NCBI GenBank assembly: GCA_022385805.1
Contig: MU277711.1
Location: forward strand, 62,001 to 126,000
Source of the DNA: Pilatotrama ljubarskyi
Taxonomy: Eukaryota; Basidiomycota; Agaricomycetes; Polyporales; Polyporaceae
Reading direction: 5' to 3'
Length of the DNA: 64,000 nt
Part shown: in pieces, positions 1-11,727 of the stretch
How the letters are laid out: the number at the start of each line of letters is the position of its first letter
Numbering within the stretch: position 1 is the stretch's first letter
Made by a program: the position numbers and the translations under genes
The notes under the pieces: generated by a model
Seen by the model: the letters and a program-made list of their open reading frames with translations, nothing else
What the model was told of the DNA's origin: nothing
The model's database searches: none

Positions 1-104
1 TGGGCATGGGCGGTATGGCACCGGACGGATCGCTTTCGCCCGAGGTGCGCAGAAGAGTCACGCGGGGTATGAGTATGGATGAGTTCGGGAACATGCATGG
101 TTGA
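1..104 (+). CDS. C-terminal end of an unknown protein (partial)
   Basis: Reading frame 3 is open from the left edge to a TGA at 102-104. It encodes about 33 residues, starting with a Gly/Met-rich stretch and ending in a charged tail (motif PEVRRRVTRGMSMDEFG). The sequence reads like a real protein C-terminus rather than random frame, but too little is visible to name a family. The gene body lies outside the window. Confidence 0.4.
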   Translation, partial: GMGGMAPDGSLSPEVRRRVTRGMSMDEFGNMHG

Positions 105-420
105 CGGTGCGCTTGCTTTTCTACCCTTTGGACACTACGTCTGGTATTGCTTTGGTGCTGTATGTTTTACTCCAGCTTTATCCATCAGGATCGGTTTATC
201 GTACTCGCTGTGCTCCGCGCGAAGGATGCAAGGCATGATGCCTCTTGCTACGTCCGGTGACGTCGACACCAATCCCAAGCTCGGGAGACAGTGCCTGCGA
301 CAACGCGGATTGCATTGTAAGTACTTTCGGCTGAGTGCACGGGGTCGGAGTGTACTTGATCAAGCGCAACCACTCGTGATACAATGTAACCATTGATTGT
401 CGGGAGAGCCAAGTGTACGG
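105..420. other. intergenic, nothing recognised
   Basis: About 316 bp between the left-edge stop codon and the stop codon of the next gene on the minus strand. Short open frames exist on both strands but have no protein-like composition or splice structure. It is probably the shared 3' region of two convergent genes. Confidence 0.4.
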
Positions 421-1260
421 TCAATCCATCCGGTCGAGCCCCTCCTTAACTAGCACCTCACGCGCGCGTCCCTCGTCGACCGCTTCCCAGCCCTGCGCCG
501 GCGGTCCATCCCGCTCGTCTGCCAGAAATCCGCGCCTCTCCCACCCCCTCCGACAGCACGCCTCAGATTCGATGAGCACGAACTCCAGCTCTGGATTCTC
601 ATGCACCGTCCCGTCGATAAAGTCCGGGAGCCTGAGCACCCAGCACGCCCTCGGGTGGCCGAAGTCGTCGACGGTACCCACTGGTCGAACCACGCCTGAG
701 ACAGCCCGGCGGCTGCGCACGGGCAAGGAGGGCGGAAGCGGATCGAGGTAGCAGTCGCAAACGCGGACATACACTCTGAGGTGGGAGATGGGCGCGCGGC
801 GCTCGTGCAGGTGTCTGCCAAGGATGTCCTGCGAGTGTGGTATCAGGGCACTTGAGCAGATGAAGAGAACGACGACGTTTCCGAGTCGTTGTGCCAATAG
901 GCCAGAACTTGAGGGGCGGTGGAGTACTCACCGATGCTTGCATTATGCTCAAACCGAGCGCGGTGTGCTTACGGAGCTCGATGATGAGACTGGTGACAGC
1001 AGCCGTCTGCTTGACCGCGTCCAGGGAAAACGCGATGCGGTGGACCATATCCTCCGTTTCCTGTATCAGCACAAAGACAGAGCCTACGGTTGCTGCCCTG
1101 AGCGCGCCCTCCGTGAACTCGTACGGGGTAGCCAAGTACTAGTGCATGATGCGCAGTCTGTCGACGCGGCACGACTCGGACAGGCCGATGCAGAACAGCT
1201 CTAGGGCCGCGGGGACGGCAGCAGGAGGAACCGCAGCCTGTGCGCCCACGTTCAGTGCCA
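421..1260 (-). CDS. hypothetical protein, 5' end unresolved and possibly interrupted
   Basis: The 3' part is convincing. A last exon (421-828) ends at a TGA at 421-423 and joins in frame to an upstream exon (from 932) across a 103-nt intron with GTGAGT donor and CGCAG acceptor. Upstream of about 1140 the same frame still reads like protein (a stretch with VDRLRIMH before YLATPYEF), but it is cut by an in-frame TAG at 1143-1141. Either this TAG is an intron acceptor (CACTAG), with a weak GTGGGC donor about 110 nt upstream, or the gene carries a nonsense mutation (a CAG to TAG change would restore the frame). No domain is recognised. A further protein-like frame at 1252-1449 may be the first exon. 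The start codon is not resolved. Confidence 0.35.
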
Positions 1261-1942
1261 CTTCCTGGCATCTGCACGCCGTTGGTGAGCCATCAACGCC
1301 AACAACGCGTGTTCCTCCGGGTTTGGAATGTCGTGGTAGTGAAATGCTTCACTCTGCTTGACGTGTTCGGCGTTGGGAGATAAGTGCACCAGAGGGCCGC
1401 CAATCCAGCCGCTCGCGTCGTCAGCGGGCGAGAAGTTGCGGAGGGCCACTCTATGGACGGGGGGGAAGGAGGGACCATGGTCGGCTACGAATGTATTGCA
1501 GAGCCATAGGTCTAGTCGATTGGTGACGGGATTGCGACGGCCCGCTGTCGGGAAAGAGTACTACTAGTACTAGTGCGTGCAGATGGGGCTCACTAGTCTG
1601 CGAGAACTTCTTGATATTATTCTGTGACTTGCTCAAGTACGAGCTCTTGCAGCTGCGGTAATAACGCGAGTGCATCTCGCAATTGCGCCGGGGAGGATGC
1701 GCGTACTGCGTGTACGGTATATATACTCAGGGCCTGAGGCCTATATGAGTACTTGAGTACTGAGTTTGTAGCGCCGAACTCGTGCCACAGACGCGTCTCG
1801 TCGCGCCTCCAGCGCCAAACAAGACACAACAACGCGTCCCCAGTTGCGCGCCGCGAGACTCTAGCTCTCGCTTGCTCCTCGCTGTAACCCTCCCCTCGTC
1901 CTCGTCCTCTGCTGCCGTCGATACAGCACACACTCCTTTGCG
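1261..1942. other. upstream region between a minus-strand unknown gene and RNase H2A
   Basis: Probably a divergent promoter region. It holds a TATA-like run at 1728-1735 and short palindromic CTAGTACTAG-type sequence around 1560-1572. A protein-like minus-strand frame at 1252-1449 may belong to the preceding gene. No other gene is supported. Confidence 0.35.
1728..1735 (+). promoter_or_regulatory. TATA-like element upstream of RNase H2A
   Basis: TATATATA about 208 bp upstream of the predicted start codon at 1943. The distance is long for a fungal TATA box unless there is a long 5' UTR, so this is tentative. Confidence 0.25.
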
Positions 1943-3288
1943 ATGCAATCTCCTGCGGAGGACGTCCTCCCTCCTGGCATCCCGTCTATTGCGGACCCCT
2001 CTCGGCCGCTCGTAGACTCGTACACCTACCATTCTCCTACCCCCACAGCATCCGGTCCGTACATTCTAGGCGTCGATGAAGCCGGGAGAGGGCCTGTGCT
2101 TGGTCCTCTTGTCTATGGTGTTGCGTACTGTCCAGTAGCGTACAAGGAGGACCTCGAGCAGCTAGGGTTTGCAGGTGAGCTCTGCAAACTCTACAGGAAC
2201 TTCGCACTTGACGCGACAGCACGCGACAGACTCCAAAACTTTGACCGCGCAGATTCGGTCGTCCCTTCTGGAGACACTAGGTTCTGACCCCGCCAACTTG
2301 GGCTGGTCTGTACGCGTTCTGAGGTGAGAGTCTAGCCGGTCCGCGTGGCCCCTCGGCACACGCGACCACAACTGAGGACTCTCCAGCCCAAAGGCGATCT
2401 CCGCGGGAATGCTCCGACGACCCCCAGTCAACCTCAACCAACAGTCGCAAGAAGCGACCGTGCTCCTCATCCGCGAAGTCCTCGCGCGCGGCATCCAGCT
2501 CACCGAGGTCCGTCCGCAATCCTCCGCACTCCTCCATACTCTGCGCCCCTCCGCCGTTCCCCGTTCTCCTCCCCTCTTCCCAGAGCTCGGCTAATCACCC
2601 GCACACCCACGACAGGTATACGTCGACGCGCTTGGCAAGACCGGGCCCTATGAAGCCTACCTCTCCTCGCTCTTCCCCGACATCAGCTTCACTGTCACCG
2701 CCAAGGCCGACCAGAAGTTCAAGATCGTCGGCGCGGCGAGTGTCGCTGCGAAAGTCACGCGCGACGCGTGGATCGAGGGCTGGGTGTACGAGGAGCTGCA
2801 AATGTCGGCCATAACGAGCGACGGCATGTCGTCGAAGTACTTTGCCGGTGGGGTGCAGGGGGAGGGTAAGACTGAAGCGGCAGTAGCGGCCGAGGCGAAG
2901 TGGGTCGCGGAGACGGGGAGCGGATACCCTTCAGGTGGAGGTCTTCTCTTTCCTCGTGAAGACGAATGTAATTGACATGACGTGCGGGGCAGATCCAAAG
3001 ACTCAGGCGTGGATCAAGAACACGCTAGAGCCTACGTTCGGATACCCTTCCCTCGCCCGCTTCTCGTGGGCAACGATCAAGGTCGTCCTCGACAAGGACG
3101 CACACGCCGTCGAGTGGTACATCTCCCCTTCCTCCTTCTCACTCGGAGAATACTGCTGACAACATGCGCGTAGGATCGACGACGGCCAGGCGTCCCTCAT
3201 GAAGGCCTTTGAGAGCGCGACGGGCCGCGACAAAGACCGCTGTGCAGTTGCGAAGGACCTCGGGCTCAGGAGCGTAGGCACGCTCTGA
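1943..3288 (+). CDS. ribonuclease H2 catalytic subunit A
   Basis: RNase HII family enzyme that cleaves the RNA strand of RNA/DNA hybrids and starts removal of ribonucleotides built into DNA; nuclear. Exons: 1943-2174, 2230-2323, 2387-2507, 2616-2934, 2993-3116, 3174-3288, giving 334 aa with consistent phases. The signature [13 protein letters not shown] (Asp45, Glu46 of the catalytic acids) is in exon 1, followed by the substrate-binding DSKTLT block and the VTAKAD / [13 protein letters not shown] block. The intron at 2508-2615 has a GTCCGT donor and is unusually long (108 nt). Compared with the family there is an Ala/Glu-rich insertion of roughly 20 residues before the GSGYPSDPKT motif. The gene is convergent with the Snu66 gene. 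Confidence 0.95.
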
Positions 3289-3508
3289 GTTCTCTGGCAC
3301 TACTGGCAGAGCATTATACCCGTATTACATGCATATCTTAGAACCGTCCGTGTAGTGTACATGCGCTGTAACTTATGTACTGTGTATCTCTAGCGTCATG
3401 GCCTGGCATATCACTGAAGCGAGCAGATCTACATGAATGAGAAGGGCACCCTTCGCGTGTTGAGGGATATGCCGCAAGGAAGAGGTATCTGGAAACGAAG
3501 GATGGCGA

Positions 3509-6404
3509 CTACCGCTTCTTCGCAGGCGGCGAGTCCTGCGCCTCCGTCGTCGCCTTCCTCTTCGTGCCCAGCCCGATGACGACCTTCGACCTCTCCGCGG
3601 GCACGGGGGTCGACTCCTTCGGAGTATCGGACTCCACCACGGACGCGATGCGCGAGAACCCAGGGCGGGGCGCGGGCGAGCCGTTGCTTCCTGGGGCGGG
3701 GCTGCCGCCGTTCAGCGCAGGCCCAGGCGCGGGGAGCGTCATGAAGCCCGTCGAGTCGAGCTGCGGCGTCGACCCCTTGTCGGACTGTTTGTTCTTCTTC
3801 TCTTTCTTCTTCTCTGTCTTGCCCTTCGTGAGCGGCTGGCTGTCGAGGAAGTCTGCGAGCTGCGGGACCGCTCTGTATAAGGCATGTCTTTCAATACAAG
3901 GCAGAGAACAGCAAAACAACGAACGACTAACCCTCTGTTGCCGACGGAGAGCACGAAGTGCGCCTGGCCGGTCTTCTCCTGGCGCTTCTGGAACGCCTGA
4001 TTCATGCTCAGGGGCGTGTCCCCGCTCGCCATTGCTTCCTTCTTGCGCTCCTCCGCAATCTTCTTCAGGCGCTTCTCCGTCTTGGCCTTGCCTGAGCCCT
4101 TGCCGTGGAACTTGTGCGAGAGCGCCTTCCACGCCTCCTTCGGCGTGAGCTCGCGCCCAAACTCGTCATGGTACACGATGTTCACGTCCGGCTTGTAGTT
4201 CTTGAACGCCTCGAGCAGCTGCCGCGCCTCCTGCTGCTCCCGCAGCCGGTTCTCGTACTCGCGCGTCGCCTGGTCCTTGTTCACGCCTCGCTGCTTCGCG
4301 CGCTCGAGCTCCCGCTGCGCCTGCAGCCGCCGGTACTCCGCCAGCCAGAGGTCGCGCTGTAGCTGCACACGCTCGCGCTCGCGCTGGTCTGCGCTCGGCT
4401 GGGCGAGCACGCCTTGCTGCCGCAGGATGTTGAGCGTAGCGGCCATACCCTGCCCGAACGTCTGCTCGACCGCCGTGCCTACCGGGGCGCCGGTCTCTTG
4501 CGCCGCTTTCTCGGCAGCTTCGGTCTCGCGGATCGCGTTCGCGATGGCGTTGAGCATCGCCTCCTCGTCTTCCTCCTCTTTGACGACGACCTCGCCCGCC
4601 TCCACCTCTTCCATTGGCTGGTCGACGGGTTCGGCCTTGACCGGAGGTGCGGACGGTTGTCTTGACGGTTCGCGTGACGCTGCTCGATGCAGGGAGGCCT
4701 CTGTAGGTTCCTTCTTGACGGGTGTCGGATCGAAGGTGATGGCGCGAACGAATTCAGACGTATCGTCGATGGTCAGACCACCCTCGTCCTCCTCGAGTTC
4801 ATCCACATCGATGGCATCCCTTGACTCCGACTTCGCGCGTTCCGCAGCAACTGGGCCAAGCAAAGCATTAGTGAGTGAGTAGTGTGAGCAACTGCGACTC
4901 GACGTACTCTGCCTGGCAATCTCTTCCGGGGACAACTTCTTGGGCTTTTGAAGCTTTGCGCGGCGCGACCGCGCCAAAGCGGCTTGCAGCTCGTCGTCAT
5001 CTACGAAATTGACGTCCAGATTACGCTGTCGAGGGACAATCGGCTTCTCGTCTACCTGCATCTGGTCTTCCCCATTAACAGGTGGTATGTCTGACTCTTC
5101 GGCGGTCACCCGGCGTGTTGAGCGTTTCTTCTTGGTCTGCACAACAACGGAGTGAGTCTAAGGAGGTAAAGCGTGAAGTTCCCCCTGACATACCTTAGGT
5201 TTCTTGAAGCCGACATCCCCAGGCTGAAGGTAGTCCGCAGACTCGATGTTCTCTGCAATATACCATGGTTAGTGGACAGCACCCAGAGCCGTAGTGTAGA
5301 GCGCTTACTGGCGTAGTCTATTGAGAGTAGAGTCTTATTCACCGATGTCGAGGCGGGCTCTTCCTTCTTCTGCCGCGTTACGCTCGAAGAACTTCCAAGG
5401 CGGAAACCCTACACGCGTAGGTGAGGCATCCATAGTGCTGGGCTTTGGAAAGATGCTCACCGTCTCCTTGGAACCCTCCAGGAACTCGTCGTACTTGGCA
5501 AGAACGGCGCGCTTCATGCCAGCTTGACCGGGAGCGAATTCGTCGTCGTCATAGCCAGTGTAGTCTCGACGCTTGATCTTCAGCTCTTGGTTCTTCTTCT
5601 CCCGTTCTCGTTCTGCCATCTCGATGTTCTGCAGCTCATCCTCTGCGCACGACTCATGAGCTAAGCGCCGCCAGGACCACTGCGATACTCTCACCTTCGT
5701 TGTCAAGGATGCGGCTGTCCTTGAGTGTCAGAATACGAGCTTCTCCCTCTTCCAGACCTTCGAAGTCGTGACTGACTTTCAGGCCCTCCAGGTCCTCTGA
5801 TGAAGAACACCTGTGAGCTGCACGAAACAGTAGCGGGAACGCAAGGAGACGCACTCTCGGTATACTCCTCGCCTCCGAACATCTTGTCCATCTTGTCCAA
5901 CTCCTCCTGCCTCTGCCTCGCAAGCTCCCTTTCTCGCTTCTTGCTCTTCTTGATCCATTTGAGTGTATCGTCTACGTCCGCATCGACATCGCCGAGGGTC
6001 GAGCCCTTCAGCTTCGCATTAAGTTCCCGCTTGTTCTTTGCCCTACAAAGAGCCACGTGTGAGATTTACGGGTCCTTGATATTGAAACTCGGCCTGGGCT
6101 GGCCAAGAGAGGTAGAAGCGACTGTGAGAGGCTCATGAGAGATGACAGTACTTACTTTGCGATGCGCTCCTGGACAGCCCTGCACAGGTAGACGACCGGT
6201 GAGTACGATGACTTCGGCGTGCATGGACCTCACTTACTTTGCCTCCCGCTCCTTGGCTTCCCGCTCGCGCTGCTTGGCATAGTTCTCCTCGGCCTGCTTC
6301 TCCTTGTCGTGGGCGGGCGTACTGTCCTCGGTGAGAGGCTTGAGACCCAAGGAGATACGGATCTTGTTGGTCTCCTCCAAGCTAATGCTCTCTTCCATAG
6401 ACAT
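3509..6404 (-). CDS. SNU66: U4/U6.U5 tri-snRNP component Snu66/SART-1
   Basis: Spliceosome protein of the SART-1 family, part of the tri-snRNP. Exons in coding order: 6404-6238, 6179-6156, 6042-5855, 5796-5695, 5642-5461, 5408-5309, 5252-5194, 5136-4908, 4850-3932, 3872-3509; 777 aa. The N-terminus shows the family start (ISLEETNKIRISLGLKPL). The centre has KDLEGLKVSHD, ILTLKDS and RRDYTGYDDDEF blocks, then YLQPGDVGFKKPK, and the C-terminal third has Arg/Gln/Glu-rich helices with YHDEFGRELTPKEAWKALSH and a Lys-rich linker. Exon 2 is a 24-nt micro-exon that restores the conserved AVQERIAK segment. The start codon lies 165 bp from that of the divergent Sgd1 gene. This is shorter on the acidic middle part than the human protein (about 800 aa) but otherwise complete. 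Confidence 0.93.
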
Positions 6405-6568
6405 GGCGACGAGACTGCAGGCGAGACGGAGGACGAAAGCAAGGTGTTGTAGTGGCCGTCGCCGAGAGTGGTGGACGGGAGTAAGCAGCGGGCGACAACA
6501 GACCCAAACAAGCGCCCTGCTCGATCTCGAGCGTCTTGGGCCAATCACGGCTCAGAACCACCAAATTC

Positions 6569-9500
6569 ATGCCTCCTCGCACCCATACCGGTCCCTCGCT
6601 CCCTCAGTCCCTCCTCGAGGAGATCAAAGGCGAAAACAGTGAGCTTGAATCTCTTGATACTGACAGTCTCGAACAGCTAACCATGGTTGTCCGTAGACTC
6701 CGCGCAGAAGCATAAGCGCAAGGGAGGGCAGCGGCAGCTTTCTCGCAAGGAGGCCCGCAAGCTCGAGAGGGAAAGCCGCAAACAGCGCAAGGCCGAGTTC
6801 TTCTCGTCTGCACATACATCTAAGCCTCAGCAGAATGGAAAGCGACCTGCCGAGGCGGACCACGCAGAGTCTCCTCAGCGGAAAAAGCTCAAGGTAGAAG
6901 CTACCTCTACCGCGGCACCTCGCACCACTTTCAAGGCACCTCAGAAGGAGGTACATCGAGAGGACGGAAAGGTCGACAAGAACAAGAAGCCCAAAGCGAA
7001 GCCAAAGACTGCACTTGAGAAGCTCACCGAGCGGTCAGAAGCACCGAAGGCGGCCAAGTCGAAAGCGAAGGTACTCCCCGCGCCCTCACTTCGGACTCCG
7101 CAAGAGGAGGAAGAGGATGCATACATTGCGTATCTAGAACGCAAGCTGGGATGGGTGAAGGGAGGGAAGCGCACTGCAAAGTACGGCAGGGGCGAGGAAG
7201 ACGACGGCCTTGATGGTATGTTCTGCATGTGTTGCTGCTCAATACATGGCACTCAGACAACTCCTTAGATCTTCTTCGGGACCTTGATGCTTTCGATACC
7301 TCTGCGCCATCATACCCAGTAAGGCCCCTATCGTTGGTGTTCCGACTATCTTCCTCATGTCAGCCATAGGGTGAAGCTTTCGATGGTGCGCCCTCGGACG
7401 AAGAGGACGAGGATTGGGATGACGAGGATGTCGATGTCGAACATGACGATGGCGAGGATGAAGACGTGAGTGATGATGTGGACATGAGCGACGAGGAGAC
7501 TTCAAGCGGAGGCGAGAGCGACGAAACCGCAGATGAAGACGAATGGCATGGAATCGGGAGCAGCGGCGATGACCACCAGGAAGCTGCAGCGAGTCTCCAA
7601 TTGGGGGATCGGGCTGACTCTGGGAGGAAGAATCCCGGTGCGGCTCCGGCCGCCTCAGGTACTGTCTATCATCCCTCACATGAGGTCCTTCTCACCAAGC
7701 GTTGCTATGCAGGCTCCAAGTACGTGCCACCACATCTGCGCAAGCGTGCGCAGGCGGAAAACGGGCACATGTCAGAAGCTCAGCTCAAGTTGACCAAGCA
7801 GTTGAAGGGTTTGCTCAACCGGTAGGTACTCCTATCAACCATTACCGATGTCAGGGATTGACCGCGTGTTACAGGATGAGCGAGCAGAATATCGCGTCCA
7901 TTGTTGACAGCGTCGAGGAGATATACAGAAACAACCGGAGACATGGTATGTTGCTTACCGACCAAAGTTTTGATGTATGCTCATTGTCTACACAGACGTC
8001 ACGGAGACGTTGACGAAACTCATCGTCGAGGGGATTTCTTCGCACTCAATGCACCTGGATCAATATGTGGTCCTTCATGCTGCTTTCGTCTCAGCGCTCC
8101 ATAAACTCGTTGGCATCGAGTTCGGTGAGTGTTCCTCTTTTGCGACATGTTCCCCTGACACTGAGTCACTATACTCGCAGCGGCATTCTTTGTCCAGCAC
8201 GTCGTGGCTTCATACGACAATCACTTCGCTGCCTTGAACGATTCGAGCAATGCCGACGCGCAGGGCACCTCTAGTACCGAGGACGAACTAATCGGGAAGG
8301 AATGCTCGAACTTGGTCGTCCTCCTCTCGGAACTGTACAACTTCCAGGTCATCTCTTCCGTGCTCATGTACGACGTGATTCGGGCACTCCTGGACGGAGA
8401 CCTCACGGAGTTCAAGGTCGAGTTGCTTCTGAAGGTTGCCAGAAGTATGATTCCCCACTATGCGGGACCATAAGCGCGCAATCTCACTTTGGTCACAGAC
8501 TCCGGACAGCAGCTGAGGCAAGATGACCCGACCGCATTGAAGAGCATCATCCAGATTGTGCACTCCAAGCTACCCTCGGATACGAACGCGCTGAGCTCCC
8601 GCACTCGCTTCATGGTCGAGACGCTCAGCAACCTCAAGAACAACAAAATCAAGAAGGCTGCAGGCCAGACTGCTGGCAACGAGGCGGTCGAGCGGATGAA
8701 GAAGTTCTTATCTGGCCTGAGCAAGAAACGACATGGTCTGTCCCATCTCACCAATGCATGCACATCAGGATGCTCACCTTTCATTGACAGTGATGTCTCA
8801 CGAGCCTCTTCGCGTATCGCTTGAGGACCTGCGATCGGCCGATACCAAGGGCAAGTGGTGGCTGGTCGGCGCTGCTTGGGGAGGAGACCCTCTCGTCGAC
8901 CGCCAGCAGGAGGCCCAAGCCCAACCGGCCGACGCCCCACCACCAGATGCTCCTAGCGAGAATGCACTCCTCAAACTCGCCAGGAAGCAAGGGATGAACA
9001 CCGACATCCGACGGGGTATCTTCGTCGTGCTCATGAGCAGTGATGTGCGTTGGACTACGTGTGACCTGTGTGCTTGTCGCTCAATCTGACCGCAGGATTA
9101 CATGGACGCCTGCGAGCGACTGTCACAGCTCAAATTGACGGAAGTGCAGCAACGCGAGATTATCAGGGTCATCCTGCACTGCTGCGGCAATGTTCGTGCA
9201 CCACTTCACTTGTCTTAGCGCAGTTACTCAGCATGTTCTGCGTTTGCAGGAAAAGCAGTACAACCCCTACTACGCGCTCGTTGTGCAGCAGCTCTGCCGA
9301 CTCTCGCATTCGCACAAAATCACGCTCCAATTCTGTCTCTGGGATTTCCTCCGCGACATGGGCGAGACCACCGTCGGCGGCGCCGAGATCCTCAAGAATT
9401 TGAGCGAAGACGACCGCGCGGGGTTCAACGTCAAGAGCATCTCCTCCACGCGCATGCGCAATGTCGCCCGCGCGTACGGCTGGTGGCTCGCCAAAGACTG

Positions 9501-9834
9501 CTGCACGCTCGCGATCCTCAAGCCCGTCGACTTCACCGTGCTCAAGCCGCAGACGCAGACGTTCCTCCGCGAGATGTTCGTGCACGTCTTCGCTAACACA
9601 CAGCTCGCGACGCCGCTGCTCAGCTCGGAGCGCAAGGAGAATTTGCCGACGACGCGGAATAAGGGCCCGCTCGAAGAGGTGTTCTTGAAGGGCTCGAAAG
9701 TTCAGGCGGTGGCGCTTGGTTTAGTGTACTTCCTCCAGATGGCGTTCAAGAGCGAAGAGGGATTCTTGAAGTGGGCTAGCCAGGTCGCGCTGGATACCCT
9801 GAGGACAGGCATGGAAGTAGTCCCGGTGATCTGA
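6569..9834 (+). CDS. SGD1: Sgd1/NOM1 family ribosome biogenesis protein (MIF4G + MA3)
   Basis: Nucleolar protein of the Sgd1/NOM1 family, needed for small-subunit pre-rRNA processing. Twelve exons: 6569-6638, 6697-7215, 7269-7318, 7370-7658, 7713-7821, 7875-7945, 7996-8124, 8181-8444, 8499-8735, 8791-9044, 9096-9191, 9250-9834; 890 aa. A Lys-rich basic N-terminus carries the family motif AYLERKLG, followed by a very acidic stretch (about residues 220-280), the GSKYVPPHLR hinge, a MIF4G domain (about residues 310-540) and an MA3 domain (from about residue 650). One 54-nt intron (7659-7712) is a multiple of three and could be misread as coding; the join then reads SGSKYVPPHLR. It shares a 165-bp divergent promoter with SNU66, and its stop is 90 bp from the convergent EFM4 gene. 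Confidence 0.94.
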
Positions 9835-9924
9835 GTAGCAATCGCAGCTGTACGTCCTATCATACAGTGCTTTCGCGCGGTCCCGACAGTGGGTACGAAG
9901 CATCACAACCTATGCTGAGCGCAC

Positions 9925-10916
9925 TCACGCCTTTTGGAAAGCCACACTTGAGTACACGTTGCCGCTATGACCTCCGAATGAGAAGGTGGGCCACGCTATG
10001 CTGGAGCTGTGGCTAATGCTCGACAAAAAGCCCTGATATGATCGTGAAGCATCAGACTCACTGGTATCTCAGCCCTATCCCCTCGTTCGCAAACTTCGCC
10101 TTCAGCTCTTCCTCGGTGAAATTGCACGCTGGGGCAGCGTCAGGGCCGGACGAAGGATGGACGATCGCAGGTGCACTCACAAGTGATGAGGAAGAACCCT
10201 CCAGGTTTCACGACCCTTCCTATCCTCGCTGGATACCCATCTGCCGGAGACCTCCCACTCTCGTCCTTCTCCGCCAGCGCGATCGCGTCGAACGTTCCCT
10301 TGTCCAACACAAAGTCCCACGCAGCGACGCCCGATGACGACTCAGCGTTCATGCCAGGAAGCCGGGGCACCTCGTCGCGGAGGAAGTCGCACGCAGCAAA
10401 GGTGATCTGGTCTGCCCGGGCGAGAGATGCAGGCGCGTCCTCGTCCTCTGCCTCATCGGCAGACTGAGCGGCCTTAGACTTTGCAATTGCCTGGGCCAGC
10501 TGAACGGCGTCCGCGCTATAGTCAACACCGCAGATCCTGTCTGGCGCGTAGCCCGCCTCGCAGAGAGCAAAGAGCAGGTTGCCGTTCCCCGCGCCGACTT
10601 CGAGGATGTATGGTGCCGGGTTCGTCGGGATATTATCGAGCGCCCAGTCCACCATCTTCTCTACGCTGTCCTCGCCAAACCTAGTCGGTGACAGCATGAG
10701 GTTAATACGCATGCGAGAGGGGGAAATGGACCGCGCGAGTCCGCAAAGTCACTGACCAGACTTCACCCTCGTCGCCGATCTCAGCGAAGTTTGCGAGTTC
10801 AGTGGAGTAGACTGCATCCCAACTACACAACGTCTGCGAATGTACTTGTCGAAGTTCCGTGCCACTCACTGTTCTTTGGTTCCAAGCCTCGAGGGAGGGA
10901 GATCGGCGCTGGTCAT
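9925..10916 (-). CDS. EFM4: EFM4-type protein-lysine methyltransferase (eEF1A-directed)
   Basis: S-adenosylmethionine-dependent methyltransferase of the EFM4/METTL10 family, which methylates a lysine of translation elongation factor eEF1A in the cytosol. Exons in coding order: 10916-10870, 10822-10757, 10680-10181, 10128-10062, 10012-9925; 255 aa. The N-terminus has SRLGTKEHWDAVYSTEL and the IGDEGEVWFGE motif. The SAM-binding loop reads LEVGAGNGNLL, the post-I acidic residue is in GVDYS, and the C-terminus has SCNFTEEEL and the characteristic FSFGGHSGNVYSSVAFQK. The short last two exons are needed to recover that conserved tail. An acidic insert rich in Glu/Asp/Ala follows the VQLAQAIAKSK helix. 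Confidence 0.93.
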
Positions 10917-11345
10917 CGCGGCAGACGATAAGGGAAAATTGCTTAGTCAGCAGGTCGCCGACCTGCATTGGAGTCGGACTCACAAGGGCCGCCCTGCGAA
11001 TCCTGAGCTCGTGCAGAGAGCTCGCTGCCGCGACATTCGAGTGTCGAGGTATGTAGGGTGCTTCCTTGGGAATCGGTGTGTAGGCGGGGCCATATTGGAG
11101 AATATGACAGGCATCCGTTACGATAGGTGCGTACCGGTAGTGACTCTTGACGGCGCAGCGGCGAGCTGAGGGCGGCATACGTCGAAGGAACGGAGCTGGT
11201 ATTATGGGAGGAGACTATACATCATTAGACATGGATAGATCGTAAATCCGGAAGCAGGAGTGACTAGAAGAGACCAACAGTCAGCCATGGTCATGGAAGC
11301 GAAGCTGCAAGGAACGCACCATGTAACACCAGACCACTAACGCAA

Positions 11346-11727
11346 TCACCTCGCCTTCCCTTCCGTTTTGTCAAGCAGGTCCTTGGCCTCGTTAATTTTG
11401 CTGGCAAGATATGGCGAACCACCACGGTCTGGGTGGTTCGCGAGCATGATGTGCCGGTGCGCGTCCTTGAGCTGTTTCCTTAACAGCGGGCCGTCTCTGT
11501 GAGTACCAACCGGTATGAGCAACCTCTTGAAGAGACACATAGAAAGAGCTGACGCACTTGAGGCCAAGGATTGCAATGGCTTCTTTACGATCCATCTTGG
11601 CCTTGAATCCTCCCTTGACCCACTGCTCGGCGGCATTCTTTCCACCGAGCAGTCCCCGGCGCATCAATGAGCGACCTGCTACTGCGGCGGCAATGGCGCC
11701 AACACCGATGAGAATAGGCGTAGACAT
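11346..11727 (-). CDS. PAM18: mitochondrial import motor J-protein Pam18/Tim14
   Basis: J-domain partner of mitochondrial Hsp70 in the presequence translocase-associated motor, anchored in the inner membrane. Two exons: 11727-11558 and 11496-11346; 106 aa, the usual size. Residues 5-25 form a hydrophobic Gly/Ala-rich membrane segment. The J domain follows with the HPD motif at about residues 78-80, then the family-typical [17 protein letters not shown]. The start was chosen at the ATG before [10 protein letters not shown]. The gene is divergent from the helicase at 12279. Confidence 0.95.

Noticed and set aside
3564..4882. Long plus-strand open frames (194 and 226 codons) opposite SNU66
   Set aside because: They mirror the GC-rich, Glu/Lys/Arg-rich coding strand; their Ser/Arg/Cys-rich translation has no motif, while the minus strand has clear family conservation and splice sites.
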